DNA from: JBFKMV01 sp041629655
GTDB lineage: Bacteria > Acidobacteriota > Polarisedimenticolia > Polarisedimenticolales > Polarisedimenticolaceae
Length of the DNA: 17,890 bases
Assembly (NCBI GenBank): GCA_041629655.1
Contig: JBFKMV010000102.1
Location: forward strand, 1 to 17,890
Reading direction: 5' to 3'
The translations under genes were made by a program, and so were the position numbers. Positions 1 to 8,103 of this stretch are shown here, piece by piece. The notes beneath the pieces are model-generated. The model made no database searches. It was not told where the DNA came from and saw only the letters and a program-made list of their open reading frames with translations. Each line of letters begins with the position of its first letter. Position 1 is the first letter of the stretch.

Positions 1-3000
1 GACCGCTCGATGAACGCGCCCACGGTGACCGTCGAGGAGAGCGGGCCGCTACGCGCGGTGATCCGCGCCTGGCTGCCCACCGAGTACCGCGACGCCGACG
101 ACAACGGCACCGCCGAGCGGCACGACCACGGTTACGCGGTGCGGATCTACGCCTACGCCGGCAAGTCGTTCGTCAAGGTGGACTACCAGCTGCAGAACGC
201 GGCGCTGGGCAGCGATCTCACCGGCGGCAAGTGGGCCGATCCGTTCTACTTCGACTCGGTGGACCTCGAGTGGAACCTCGAGCTGGGCTCGCCGACGCTT
301 CGGATCGGGCGCCACGACGGCTCGGTCTACTCGCAGGCGCTGGGCAGCGGCGCGCTGCTGGCCCAGGAGAGCGACGACGTCTACGCGATCCGCGACGCGG
401 CCAGCGGCGCGGCGAAACCCGGCGAGACGTGCAGCTCGCCCGCCGACACCTGCCAACCCTACGGCTGGATCGACGTCACCGACGGCCGCCGCGGCGTGCT
501 GGCCACGATCCGCAACTTCTGGCAGATGTGGCCCAACGGCCTCGAGGTGGACGGCGGCGGCAGGCTCTCGCTCCAGCTCTGGCCCGACTGGTCGTCGATG
601 TGGGTCGAGGACCAGTCGCGCTTCACCTCGAGCGGTCTGTACTGGCTCGAGGACATGCAGGCCGCGTTCAAGGAGACGCTGTTGTGGTTCCACGGGGCGG
701 GAACCACCGACGCCGAGCGCAACCGGCTGGCCAAGACGTTCCAGTACCACCCCGTTCCGGTGCTGCCGGTGACCTGGTACGAGGAGACCGCGGTCACGCT
801 GGATCTCGACGGCCACCACGCGCTGACGCGTCCGGTGGGCGCCGAGCAGCGGCTGCCGTCGTACACGGCGGCCGACATGAACCGCAACGATGCCAACTAC
901 CGCATGGGCTGGGACAACTTCTACATCCTGCCCAACCGCAAGAACTCGCCGGACCAGGCGGGCGACTGGGTGCCCTCGATGGAGTACTTCGTCGCCAGCG
1001 AGAGCCCGCACCACTACTGGGAGGCCGAGGCCTACGCGTTCGGCGAGATGAACATCCGTCCGCAGTGGATGCCGGGCTACGACTACGAGGACCACTTCGG
1101 CCAGCTCGGGCTCGACCCCGGCGAGGGGTCCTACCGCGCGGGCAACGACACCGCCGACTATGCGATCGCGGACACCGCGCGCGACGCGAAGGGCTGGGGT
1201 GACGAGCACGCCTGGACGCAACCGGTCGAGGAGGTCTACTACTACACGGGCAACCCGTGGCTCCGCGACCACTACGCGTTCTTCGGCGAGTTCCGCAAGG
1301 GCCGCTTGAACAACACCGACGGCTATTCCAACCCCTCGACGCGCGCGGCGGGGCACGTGCTTTCGCAGGTCATGCAGTCGTTCCGGATCCACGGCGACAC
1401 CGACCTGCTGGCGCAGCTGACGCAGCACATGCAGGACCGGATCCGCCGCGAGCAGAACCCGCGCTGCGGGCAGCGCACCTTGACCGTGCCCGGTTACGTG
1501 CCCGACCTGGGGCCCGACACCGAGGGTGTGTTCGAGGTGGGCTACTTCCTGCGCATGATGATCGAGTACATGGCCGAGCTGCCCCGGGAATCGCAGGCCT
1601 GGGCCGATGCGTTCAACCTGGTCAGCGGGATGGTGGTCTGGAACGACGTGACCGCGAACTGGAAGTACCGGCTGCACCGCTGGAGCCCCGCTCCGTGCGG
1701 CGAGTCGGGCACCGCCAGCGGCTACCAGAGTCACACCATGCCCGATCCGGTCGCCTGGTACTACTGGCAGACCGGCCTCCAGTCGTACAAGGACGACGTC
1801 GTGACCTACGTCGAGCAGGGCGTCCCGCCGGGCGTCGGCCAGCAGCCCGGCGGCGGGAGTTGGTCCGGCTGGGACGGCGGCTACCAGGCGCGGTACTACG
1901 ACTGGGTGATGCGCGGCGCGGCCCGCCCGGACACGGTGCCGCCGGGCTCGCCGACCAACGTCTCGGTGTTCCTGGCCGGGACCACGGCGACCGTGACGTG
2001 GTCCGCCGACCCCGATGCAGCGCGCCATCACGTCGTGTGGAGCGACAAGCCGATCAGCGCCGGCTACAGCTCGGATCCCGGCGTGACGAACTGGTGGGCC
2101 GGGCGGGCGGTCGACCCCTCCACGATCACGTCCGACGGCTCGACGAACCAGGTCGCGTTCCAGGTCGACGCCGATCCGGTGTTCGTGGCCGTGTTCGCCT
2201 GGGACGACGCGCTGAACCTGAGCGCGATGACCGCGGCCTCGAGCGACGGCAGCGTCGAGGACGACACGCCGCCGACCGTCCCCGGCGGCGTGACGGCCGC
2301 CGGCGTCAGCGACAGCGCGATCGAGGTCGACTGGACGCCGTCCGCCGACCCCGATTCGGGCGTCAACCGCTACAAGGTCTACCGCGACGGCCTGCTGGTC
2401 GCGCAACCGGCGCTGCCGCCGTACCTCGACGAGGGCCTGGCCGAGGCGACGAGCCACAGCTACCGCGTCTCGGCGGTCAACGGGGCCGGCCTGGAGTCCG
2501 GCCAGAGCGCCCCGGCCTCGGGAACCACGCTGGCCGACACCACGCGCCCGGTGCTGCTCTCGGCCCTCGCGGCCGGCGACCCACAGCGCGTGCTGGTCGC
2601 GTTCAGCGAGCCGCTTCAGCAGGCCAGCGCCGAGAACCCGGCCAACTACGCCGTCGACAACGGCGTCACGGTGGCCGGCGCCGTGCTGCAGGACGACCTG
2701 GCGACGGTGCTGCTGAACACGTCCCCGCACAGCGACGGCGTGGTCTACACGTTGACCGTCAACAACGTCAAGGACCGCGCGGCGACCCCCAACACGATCG
2801 CCGCGAACTCGCAGACGACCTACGAGCTGCTGACGGCGCTGGTGATCTCGAACATCGCGGTCGCCTCCGGGCGCGCCTACACGGACGTCGAGGGGCTGGC
2901 CGACGGCGCGACGGCCTACATCGACCGCGGCTTCGGCTATTCGGGCGTGCCCGGGCACCTGGTCGGGTCGACCTACATCATGACCGCCAACGACGACAAG

Positions 3001-3318
3001 CAGAGCCAGGGCGACGGGTTCCTGGAGTTCGACGTCAACCAGGCCGTGACCGTCTACGTGGCGCACGACGACCGCTACGCGACGAAGCCGGGGTGGCTGG
3101 GCAGCTTCGCGGACTCCGGCGAGGACCTGACCATCGACGTCGTGTTCAGCCTGTACAAGCGCGAGTTCGCCCGGGGCCGGATCTCGCTGGGCGGCAACGT
3201 CGATCCGGCCGAGCCGGAAGCCAACAGCATGTACACGGTGATCGTGGTGCCGGCCGAGATCCCGGTGCCCGAGTTCCCGCCCGACGCCCCGACACGGCTG
3301 CGGATCAAGGTCGAGTAG
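1..3318 (+). CDS. Secreted-type multidomain PcRGLX/YetA-like (putative polysaccharide lyase) protein, 5'-partial
   Basis: The frame is open from base 1, and the first ATG (base 10) lies in what looks like the middle of a domain, so the true start is probably upstream of the window. Numbering from that ATG gives 1102 residues. Residues 1-250 (motifs EESGPLRAVIR, VRIYAYAGKSFVKV) resemble the N-terminal RIFT-barrel region of the PcRGLX/YetA exo-rhamnogalacturonan lyase-like family (PL26). Residues about 390-600 (GDEHAWTQPVEEVYYYTGN) look like an alpha/alpha-toroid catalytic region. Two FN3-like domains follow (about 641-748 and 751-843), then an SbsA-like Ig domain (about 843-942; RVLVAFSEPLQQASAENPANY) and a beta-rich module of unknown function (944-1102). 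A signal peptide would be upstream and is not visible. The substrate is unknown; family assignment is by eye and moderate. The back half is nearly duplicated in the next gene, 16 bp downstream, which makes an operon likely. Confidence 0.8.
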   Translation, partial: DRSMNAPTVTVEESGPLRAVIRAWLPTEYRDADDNGTAERHDHGYAVRIYAYAGKSFVKVDYQLQNAALGSDLTGGKWADPFYFDSVDLEWNLELGSPTLRIGRHDGSVYSQALGSGALLAQESDDVYAIRDAASGAAKPGETCSSPADTCQPYGWIDVTDGRRGVLATIRNFWQMWPNGLEVDGGGRLSLQLWPDWSSMWVEDQSRFTSSGLYWLEDMQAAFKETLLWFHGAGTTDAERNRLAKTFQYHPVPVLPVTWYEETAVTLDLDGHHALTRPVGAEQRLPSYTAADMNRNDANYRMGWDNFYILPNRKNSPDQAGDWVPSMEYFVASESPHHYWEAEAYAFGEMNIRPQWMPGYDYEDHFGQLGLDPGEGSYRAGNDTADYAIADTARDAKGWGDEHAWTQPVEEVYYYTGNPWLRDHYAFFGEFRKGRLNNTDGYSNPSTRAAGHVLSQVMQSFRIHGDTDLLAQLTQHMQDRIRREQNPRCGQRTLTVPGYVPDLGPDTEGVFEVGYFLRMMIEYMAELPRESQAWADAFNLVSGMVVWNDVTANWKYRLHRWSPAPCGESGTASGYQSHTMPDPVAWYYWQTGLQSYKDDVVTYVEQGVPPGVGQQPGGGSWSGWDGGYQARYYDWVMRGAARPDTVPPGSPTNVSVFLAGTTATVTWSADPDAARHHVVWSDKPISAGYSSDPGVTNWWAGRAVDPSTITSDGSTNQVAFQVDADPVFVAVFAWDDALNLSAMTAASSDGSVEDDTPPTVPGGVTAAGVSDSAIEVDWTPSADPDSGVNRYKVYRDGLLVAQPALPPYLDEGLAEATSHSYRVSAVNGAGLESGQSAPASGTTLADTTRPVLLSALAAGDPQRVLVAFSEPLQQASAENPANYAVDNGVTVAGAVLQDDLATVLLNTSPHSDGVVYTLTVNNVKDRAATPNTIAANSQTTYELLTALVISNIAVASGRAYTDVEGLADGATAYIDRGFGYSGVPGHLVGSTYIMTANDDKQSQGDGFLEFDVNQAVTVYVAHDDRYATKPGWLGSFADSGEDLTIDVVFSLYKREFARGRISLGGNVDPAEPEANSMYTVIVVPAEIPVPEFPPDAPTRLRIKVE
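2266..3318 (+). repeat. Copy 1 of a ~1.05-kb diverged direct repeat encoding FN3 + SbsA-like Ig + unknown module
   Basis: The DNA and encoded protein closely match 4663-5722. Runs of exact identity include 54 nt (2982-3035 against 5386-5439) and 35 nt (2618-2652 against 5022-5056). The copy extends to the stop codon, tail included. It is a gene-internal duplication rather than a mobile element: no terminal inverted repeats or target duplications are seen. Confidence 0.85.
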
Positions 3319-3319
3319 C

Positions 3320-3325
3320 AGGAGG
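3320..3325 (+). promoter_or_regulatory. Strong Shine-Dalgarno site of the beta-helix gene
   Basis: AGGAGG ends 9 nt before the ATG at 3335 and begins just after the TAG stop (3316-3318) of the upstream gene. It fixes the start of the downstream protein, which is followed at once by a good signal peptide. The 16-bp intergenic gap leaves no room for a separate promoter, so the gene is probably co-transcribed with the one upstream. Confidence 0.8.
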
Positions 3326-3334
3326 CCACGAAGC

Positions 3335-5722
3335 ATGCACCGGCGAAGCACCGCGGCAGTGTTGGCGGCCGTCGTGGCGGCGGTCGCGCCCGTCGCGGCT
3401 GCGGTCATCGACGCCGACCCGACGGACTACCGGGACAAGATCGCTACGCTGCAGCCCGGCGACACGCTGCGGCTCCAGCCCGGGACGTACCTGCGGCTGT
3501 CGCTCAGCGACCTGCACGGGGAGCCCGAGGCCCGGATCACCATCACCGGGCCCGAGTCCGGCGACCCCGCGGTGATCGAGGGCGAGTCCTGCTGCAACAC
3601 GGTCCAGCTCCGGCGCACCAGCTACCTCACGCTCGAGAACCTGGTCATCGACAGCCTGGGCCTCGAGGCCATCGACGGGATCAACTCCCAGGGCGGCACG
3701 TCGCACGACATCGTGATCGAGAACAACACGATCCGGGGCGTCGGCGGCAGCCAGCAGACGGTGGGCATCAACACCAAGGGGACGGCCTGGAACTGGGTCA
3801 TCCGCAACAACACGATCCTGGAGCCCGGGACCGGCCTGTACCTCGGCGACTCGAACGGCAGCGCGCCGTTCATCGCCGGCGTGATCGAGGGCAACCTGGT
3901 CAAGAACGCCACCGGCTACTGCATGCAGATCAAGCACCAGGTTCCGTACAACCTGCCGGACGCCCCGGCGGGCCCCAACGTCACGCTGATCCGCAACAAC
4001 GTGTTTTTGAAGGACGACCGGCCGAGCCCCAGCGGCAACCGCCCCAACCTCCTGGTCGGGCCGTTCCCGGACAGCGGCCAGGGATCCGCGGACCGTTACG
4101 AGATCTACGGGAACTTCCTGTACCATAACCACCGCGAGTCGCTGATCCAGGCCTCGGGCCGCGTGGCGATCCACGACAACGTGCTGGTGGACGCCGGCGC
4201 CGGCGAGACCGCGATCTTCCTCACCGACCACAACGGGCCGCTCGACCTGGCCTACGTCTACAACAACACGATCTACGGCGGCGCGCAGGGGATCCGCTTC
4301 GCCTCACCGGCCCGCGAGGACCACTGGGTGATCGGCAACCTGGTCTTCGCCGGCGACCCGATCGGCGGCAACCTCTCGCAGCAGCGCGACAACGTCACCG
4401 ACTCGGTGGCCAACGCGGGCAACCACGTCGCGCAGCCCTCGACCGTGCTGGGCGAGATGGACTTCTACCCGCTGCCCGGCCGGGCGCAGGGCCCGGCGCT
4501 CGACTACCCCGCCCCGCTGCTCGAGCACCGGCACTACGACCAGGACTTCAACGCCACCGGCAAGGGCGCGTTCACGTTCCGCGGGGCCTACGCGGGCGAG
4601 GGCGGCAATCCCGGCTGGCAGCTCGCGGGAACGCGCAAGGCCGGCGGACCCGGCAGCAGTGGCGACACCACGCCGCCCTCGATCCCCACCGACGTCAGCG
4701 CGTCCGCCGTCGGCGACAGCGCGATCGAGCTGGCCTGGACCCCGTCCAGCGACACCGAGAGCGGCGTGTCCCGCTACAAGGTCTACCGCGACGGGGCGCC
4801 GGTCGCGCAGCCGGCGGGCCCGCCGTGGACCGACACCGGCCTGGCCGAGGCGACCACCTACAGCTATCGCGTCTCGGCGCTCAACGGCGCCGGCCTGGAG
4901 TCGGAGCCGAGCCTTCCCGCCGCCGCGACCACCGCCACCGACACCACCGCGCCGGCGCTGGAGTCGGCGACCGCGGTCGGCGACCCGGAGCGCGTGCTGG
5001 TCCGGTTCAGCGAGCCGGTCGAGCAGGCCAGCGCCGAGAACCCGGCCAACTACGCCATCGACAACGGCATCGTCGTGACGACGGCGACGCTCCAGGACGA
5101 TCCGGCGACGGTCGTGCTGAGCACGACCGCGCACGCGGCCGGCGTGACGTACACGTTGACGGTCAACGGGGTCCGGGACCGCGCCGGCGCGCCGAACACC
5201 ATCGCCGCCGACTCGCGGGTCGGTTACGTCTTCCAGCCCCAGCTCGTGATCTCGAACCTGGTCGTGCTCTCGGGCAAGGCCTACCGCGACCTGGAGGGCC
5301 TGGCCGACGGCGCCACGGCCTACATCGATCGCGCGTTCACCTACTCCGGCGTCCCGGCGCAGCTGGCCGGAGCGACCTACATCCAGACCGCCAACGACGA
5401 CAAGCAGAGCCAGGGCGACGGGTTCCTGGAGTTCGACGTGAACCAGGCGGTTACGGTGTACGTGGCCCACGACGACCGCTACGCGACCAAGCCGGCGTGG
5501 CTTGCCGGTTACGCCGACTCGGGCGACGACCTGACGATCGACGTCGTGTTCAGCCTGCTCCAACGCGACTTCGCGGCCGGCCGGATCTCGCTGGGCGGCA
5601 ACGTGAACCCCGCGGAGCCCGAGGGCAACAGCATGTACACGGTGATCGTCGTGCCGGCGGAGAACCCGATCCCGGATCTTCCGCCCGACGCTCCCCGCCG
5701 CCTGCGGATCAAGACCGACTGA
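3335..5722 (+). CDS. Secreted right-handed parallel beta-helix protein (pectate-lyase-like fold) with FN3 and SbsA-like Ig domains
   Basis: A 795-residue protein. Residues 1-23 are a Sec signal peptide: MHRR, a long Ala/Val core, and AxA cleavage after Ala23. Residues 24-440 show beta-helix repeats with an Asn ladder, seen about eight times between roughly 128 and 340 (IENNTIRG, IRNNTILE, IEGNLVKN, IRNNVFLK, IYGNFLYH, IHDNVLVD, VYNNTIYG, VIGNLVFAG). This is typical of PbH1-type lyases, hydrolases and epimerases of polysaccharides. An FN3 domain (444-536), an SbsA-like Ig domain (536-636) and an unknown beta-rich module (636-795) follow, closely matching the C-terminus of the upstream gene. 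No membrane anchor, PEP-CTERM or LPXTG signal is present at the C-terminus. Catalytic residues could not be assigned, so the activity is open: lyase, C5-epimerase or binding protein. Its 3' end overlaps the convergent exopolysaccharide operon by 14 bp. Confidence 0.88.
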   Translation: MHRRSTAAVLAAVVAAVAPVAAAVIDADPTDYRDKIATLQPGDTLRLQPGTYLRLSLSDLHGEPEARITITGPESGDPAVIEGESCCNTVQLRRTSYLTLENLVIDSLGLEAIDGINSQGGTSHDIVIENNTIRGVGGSQQTVGINTKGTAWNWVIRNNTILEPGTGLYLGDSNGSAPFIAGVIEGNLVKNATGYCMQIKHQVPYNLPDAPAGPNVTLIRNNVFLKDDRPSPSGNRPNLLVGPFPDSGQGSADRYEIYGNFLYHNHRESLIQASGRVAIHDNVLVDAGAGETAIFLTDHNGPLDLAYVYNNTIYGGAQGIRFASPAREDHWVIGNLVFAGDPIGGNLSQQRDNVTDSVANAGNHVAQPSTVLGEMDFYPLPGRAQGPALDYPAPLLEHRHYDQDFNATGKGAFTFRGAYAGEGGNPGWQLAGTRKAGGPGSSGDTTPPSIPTDVSASAVGDSAIELAWTPSSDTESGVSRYKVYRDGAPVAQPAGPPWTDTGLAEATTYSYRVSALNGAGLESEPSLPAAATTATDTTAPALESATAVGDPERVLVRFSEPVEQASAENPANYAIDNGIVVTTATLQDDPATVVLSTTAHAAGVTYTLTVNGVRDRAGAPNTIAADSRVGYVFQPQLVISNLVVLSGKAYRDLEGLADGATAYIDRAFTYSGVPAQLAGATYIQTANDDKQSQGDGFLEFDVNQAVTVYVAHDDRYATKPAWLAGYADSGDDLTIDVVFSLLQRDFAAGRISLGGNVNPAEPEGNSMYTVIVVPAENPIPDLPPDAPRRLRIKTD
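4663..5722 (+). repeat. Copy 2 of the ~1.05-kb diverged direct repeat
   Basis: Counterpart of 2266-3318, fused here to a beta-helix front half instead of a YetA-like front half. Codon-level differences are scattered through the copy, so the duplication is not brand new, or is kept similar by selection or gene conversion. Confidence 0.85.
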
Positions 5723-6875
5723 GCGCCGCCAGCACCGCTTCGGCGTTGATGCGCCAGGTGTGCGTCGCCAGCACGCGGGCCCGCGCGGCGTCGCCCAGCC
5801 GCGCGCGCAGCGTGGCGTCGTCGAGCAGCCGCTCGATCGCGCGGCGCAGGCCGTCGGGGTCGCGCGGCGGGAACAACAGCCCCGTGCGGCCGTCCTCCAG
5901 CACCTCCTCGATCGGCGCGTAGCGCGGCGCCACGACCGCCTTGCCCATCGCCATGTACTCGAAGATCTTGATCGGCGAGCCGTGCTCGTTGGAGTCGGGC
6001 ATCAGGCACACGTCCATACACGCGAGGTAACGCGGCACGTCCTCGGGCGGCACGAAGCCGGTGAAACGGACCCGGCCGTCGAGGCCCAACCGCTGCACCT
6101 GCCGCTCGACCGCCGCGCGCACCGGCCCGTCCCCGACCAGCAGCACCTGCGCGTCGCCGCGGGCCGCGAGCAGACCCTGCACGCTGTCGACCAGGTAGTC
6201 CAGCCCGTGCCACGGGACGAACGCGCCGACCGCGCCGATGACGCGCCGGCCCTCGAGACCCCGCCGCGCGCGCAGCTCCGGCGCATCGCGCGCGTCGAAG
6301 CGCCCGGGGTCCACCGCGTTGGGTGTGACCACGACCCGCGACGCGGCCGTGCCGTGGGCGGCGGTCAGCATGTCGCGGAAACGGTTCGACACGGTGACGA
6401 TCAGCGCCGAGCGGTCCAGCACGCGGCGCTCGATCCGTCGCGCCAGACCCCGCAACACCAGACCGCGCGAGCGCTCGATGAACGTGGCGTCGTTGATCTC
6501 GGAGACCAACGGGATGCGGTGCCGCGCCGCCAGCCGCGCGGGCGCCGCGTGGAACAGGGCGTAGCGGTCGTAGATCAGCTCGGGCCGGAAGCGGCGGATC
6601 GCACCGGCGAGCTTGATCCGCGACCAGCCGTTGTAGGTCAGCTCCAGCAGCTCGAACAGCAGCTGCGGCGCGAGGCGGCTGAATCCGCTCCAGGCCGAGC
6701 CGGCGCCGCGACGCGCCGGCGGCGGCGCGCCGTCCGCGGCGGCGGCGCGTTCGACGCCCGGCGGGCACACCACCTCGACCTCGTGGCCCAGCTCGCGGAA
6801 CGCGCGCACCAGGCCGCGGATGTGCACGCCCTCGGCGCCGTGGCCGCGGGTGCGGTGGTGGTACAGGATCCTCAT
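5709..6875 (-). CDS. Glycosyltransferase family 4 (GT-B fold)
   Basis: A 388-residue protein with no signal peptide or membrane segment, so a cytoplasmic or membrane-peripheral sugar transferase. The N-terminal Rossmann half starts MRILYHHRTRGHGAEGVHIR, with the G-x-H-I-R motif common in GT4. The C-terminal donor-binding half has TPNAVD (184-189), a GDGP loop (248-251) and SPIKIFEYMAMGKAVVAP (300-317). The usual E-x7-E motif seems altered: by alignment on G-x-P the first acidic position is His298, although Glu297 is adjacent, and the second is Glu306. The ATG overlaps the TGA of the preceding GT4 gene by 4 nt (ATGA), so translation is probably coupled. It is the last gene of the exopolysaccharide operon and converges on the beta-helix gene with a 14-bp overlap. 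Donor and acceptor cannot be predicted. Confidence 0.92.
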   Translation of the reverse strand: MRILYHHRTRGHGAEGVHIRGLVRAFRELGHEVEVVCPPGVERAAAADGAPPPARRGAGSAWSGFSRLAPQLLFELLELTYNGWSRIKLAGAIRRFRPELIYDRYALFHAAPARLAARHRIPLVSEINDATFIERSRGLVLRGLARRIERRVLDRSALIVTVSNRFRDMLTAAHGTAASRVVVTPNAVDPGRFDARDAPELRARRGLEGRRVIGAVGAFVPWHGLDYLVDSVQGLLAARGDAQVLLVGDGPVRAAVERQVQRLGLDGRVRFTGFVPPEDVPRYLACMDVCLMPDSNEHGSPIKIFEYMAMGKAVVAPRYAPIEEVLEDGRTGLLFPPRDPDGLRRAIERLLDDATLRARLGDAARARVLATHTWRINAEAVLAALSRS

Positions 6876-8089
6876 CGGGACGCGTTCTCCGCGGCGGCGA
6901 ACGGCCCCGCGGCGCCGCGGGCCAGCACCCGCCGGAACAGGCGGAGCTGTCCCTCGGTCGTGGTGTCCCAGCCGAAGCGCTCGGCGTGCCGGCGCACGGC
7001 GCCGCGGCCGGGCGGATCGGCCAGCAGCGCCTGCACGGCGGCGGCCAGCGCCCCGGGCGTCCGCTGGCCGACGAGCCGGCCCGCCGCGGGAGCGTCGAGT
7101 ACCTCGGGGATGCCGCCGACCGCCGTGGCCACGACCGGCGTCCCGCAGGCCAGCGACTCCAGCACCACGTTGGGCATGCCCTCTTGCGCCGAGGCCAGCA
7201 CGAGCAGGTCCGCGGCGGCGTAGTAGTCGGGCAGCCGCTGCTGCGGTACGCCGCCCGCGAGCCGTACGCGGTCGCCGAGGCCCAGGCCGCGCGCCCGTTC
7301 CGCCAGCGATCGCGACAGCGCTCCCTCGCCGACGATCACCAGCCGGGCCTCCGGCAGCCGGGCCAGCGCGTCGACGGCGATGTGGTGCCCCTTGCCCTCG
7401 ATCAGGTTGCCCACCGACAGCAGCAGCGGTCCGTCCCCCGGCAAATCGAGCCGGCGGCGCGCCTCGCCCCGGTCGACGGGGCGGAAACGCGCCAGGTCGA
7501 CCCCGTTGCGCAGCACCGTGACCTGCTCCGCGGGAACGCCCAGATCGAGCAGCGCCCGCCGCAGCGCCTCGCTCACCGTCACGACCGCGGCCGCCCGGCG
7601 CGCCGCCGTCACGATCATCCGCCGCGGCAGGCGGTGCCGCGGAATCAGGTTGACATCGCTGCCGCGGGCGGTCACCACCACGGGCAGCCCGAGCGACCGG
7701 CCGAGCCGCACCGCCGCCACCCCGTCAGGGTAGAAGTAGTGCGCGTCGAGCAGGTCGAACGCCGGACCCTCGTCGAGCAGGCGGCGCAGCACCGGCCGCA
7801 GCGCCGCCGCCATCAGCGCCGGCGCCAACGTCATCCCGACCTTGGGGATCACCGGGTAGCGCGGGTGCAGCACCCGCAGCCCGTCCCTGTTTTCCTCGGC
7901 GCCGACGTCGGCGAACCGCGCGTAGCGACCGAACGCGGCGGCGCGCAGCGGAAACCACGGGACCGGCGACACGACCGTGGCCTCGATCTCGCCGGTCTCC
8001 AGCAACCGCCGCAGGCGCTGCTCGACGAACAGCCCGTTGCGCGGCAGGGCCGCGCTGGGGAACATGCTGGAGAAGGTCAGGATCCGCAT
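6872..8089 (-). CDS. Glycosyltransferase family 4 (GT-B fold)
   Basis: A 405-residue cytoplasmic GT4 enzyme. The N-terminal acceptor-side half has a GLFVEQR segment (19-25), HYFYPDG (117-123) and TARGSDVN (140-147). The donor half has LRNGVD (193-198), GNLIEGKG (227-234), a GEG loop (254-256) and an intact E-x7-E motif in EGMPNVVLES (Glu303, Glu311). The start at the ATG at 8089 is chosen because MRILTFSSMFP is a typical GT4 first strand. The frame stays open further upstream only because it runs in a shadow frame of the amidotransferase gene. It lies 14 bp after that gene's stop and overlaps the next GT4 start by 4 nt. No clear Shine-Dalgarno is seen. It probably adds one sugar to the lipid-linked repeat unit; specificity is unknown. 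Confidence 0.92.
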   Translation of the reverse strand: MRILTFSSMFPSAALPRNGLFVEQRLRRLLETGEIEATVVSPVPWFPLRAAAFGRYARFADVGAEENRDGLRVLHPRYPVIPKVGMTLAPALMAAALRPVLRRLLDEGPAFDLLDAHYFYPDGVAAVRLGRSLGLPVVVTARGSDVNLIPRHRLPRRMIVTAARRAAAVVTVSEALRRALLDLGVPAEQVTVLRNGVDLARFRPVDRGEARRRLDLPGDGPLLLSVGNLIEGKGHHIAVDALARLPEARLVIVGEGALSRSLAERARGLGLGDRVRLAGGVPQQRLPDYYAAADLLVLASAQEGMPNVVLESLACGTPVVATAVGGIPEVLDAPAAGRLVGQRTPGALAAAVQALLADPPGRGAVRRHAERFGWDTTTEGQLRLFRRVLARGAAGPFAAAENASR

Positions 8090-8103
8090 CGCGCTGCCGC
8101 GCT

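Noticed and set aside
3260..3318. Possible PEP-CTERM sorting signal at the C-terminus (VPEFPP)
   Set aside because: A VPE-like tripeptide is present, but no hydrophobic helix and no terminal Arg cluster follow, so exosortase processing is not supported.
49..3408. 1119-codon open frame on the minus strand opposite the YetA-like gene
   Set aside because: The translation is Arg/Val/Gly/His-rich low complexity with no recognisable motif. It is a shadow of strong third-position G/C bias on the coding strand, which carries recognisable domains.
2982..5439. Exact 54-nt direct repeats as ends of a mobile element or recombination sites
   Set aside because: Both lie in the same reading frame of homologous protein modules, so shared ancestry and coding constraint explain them.
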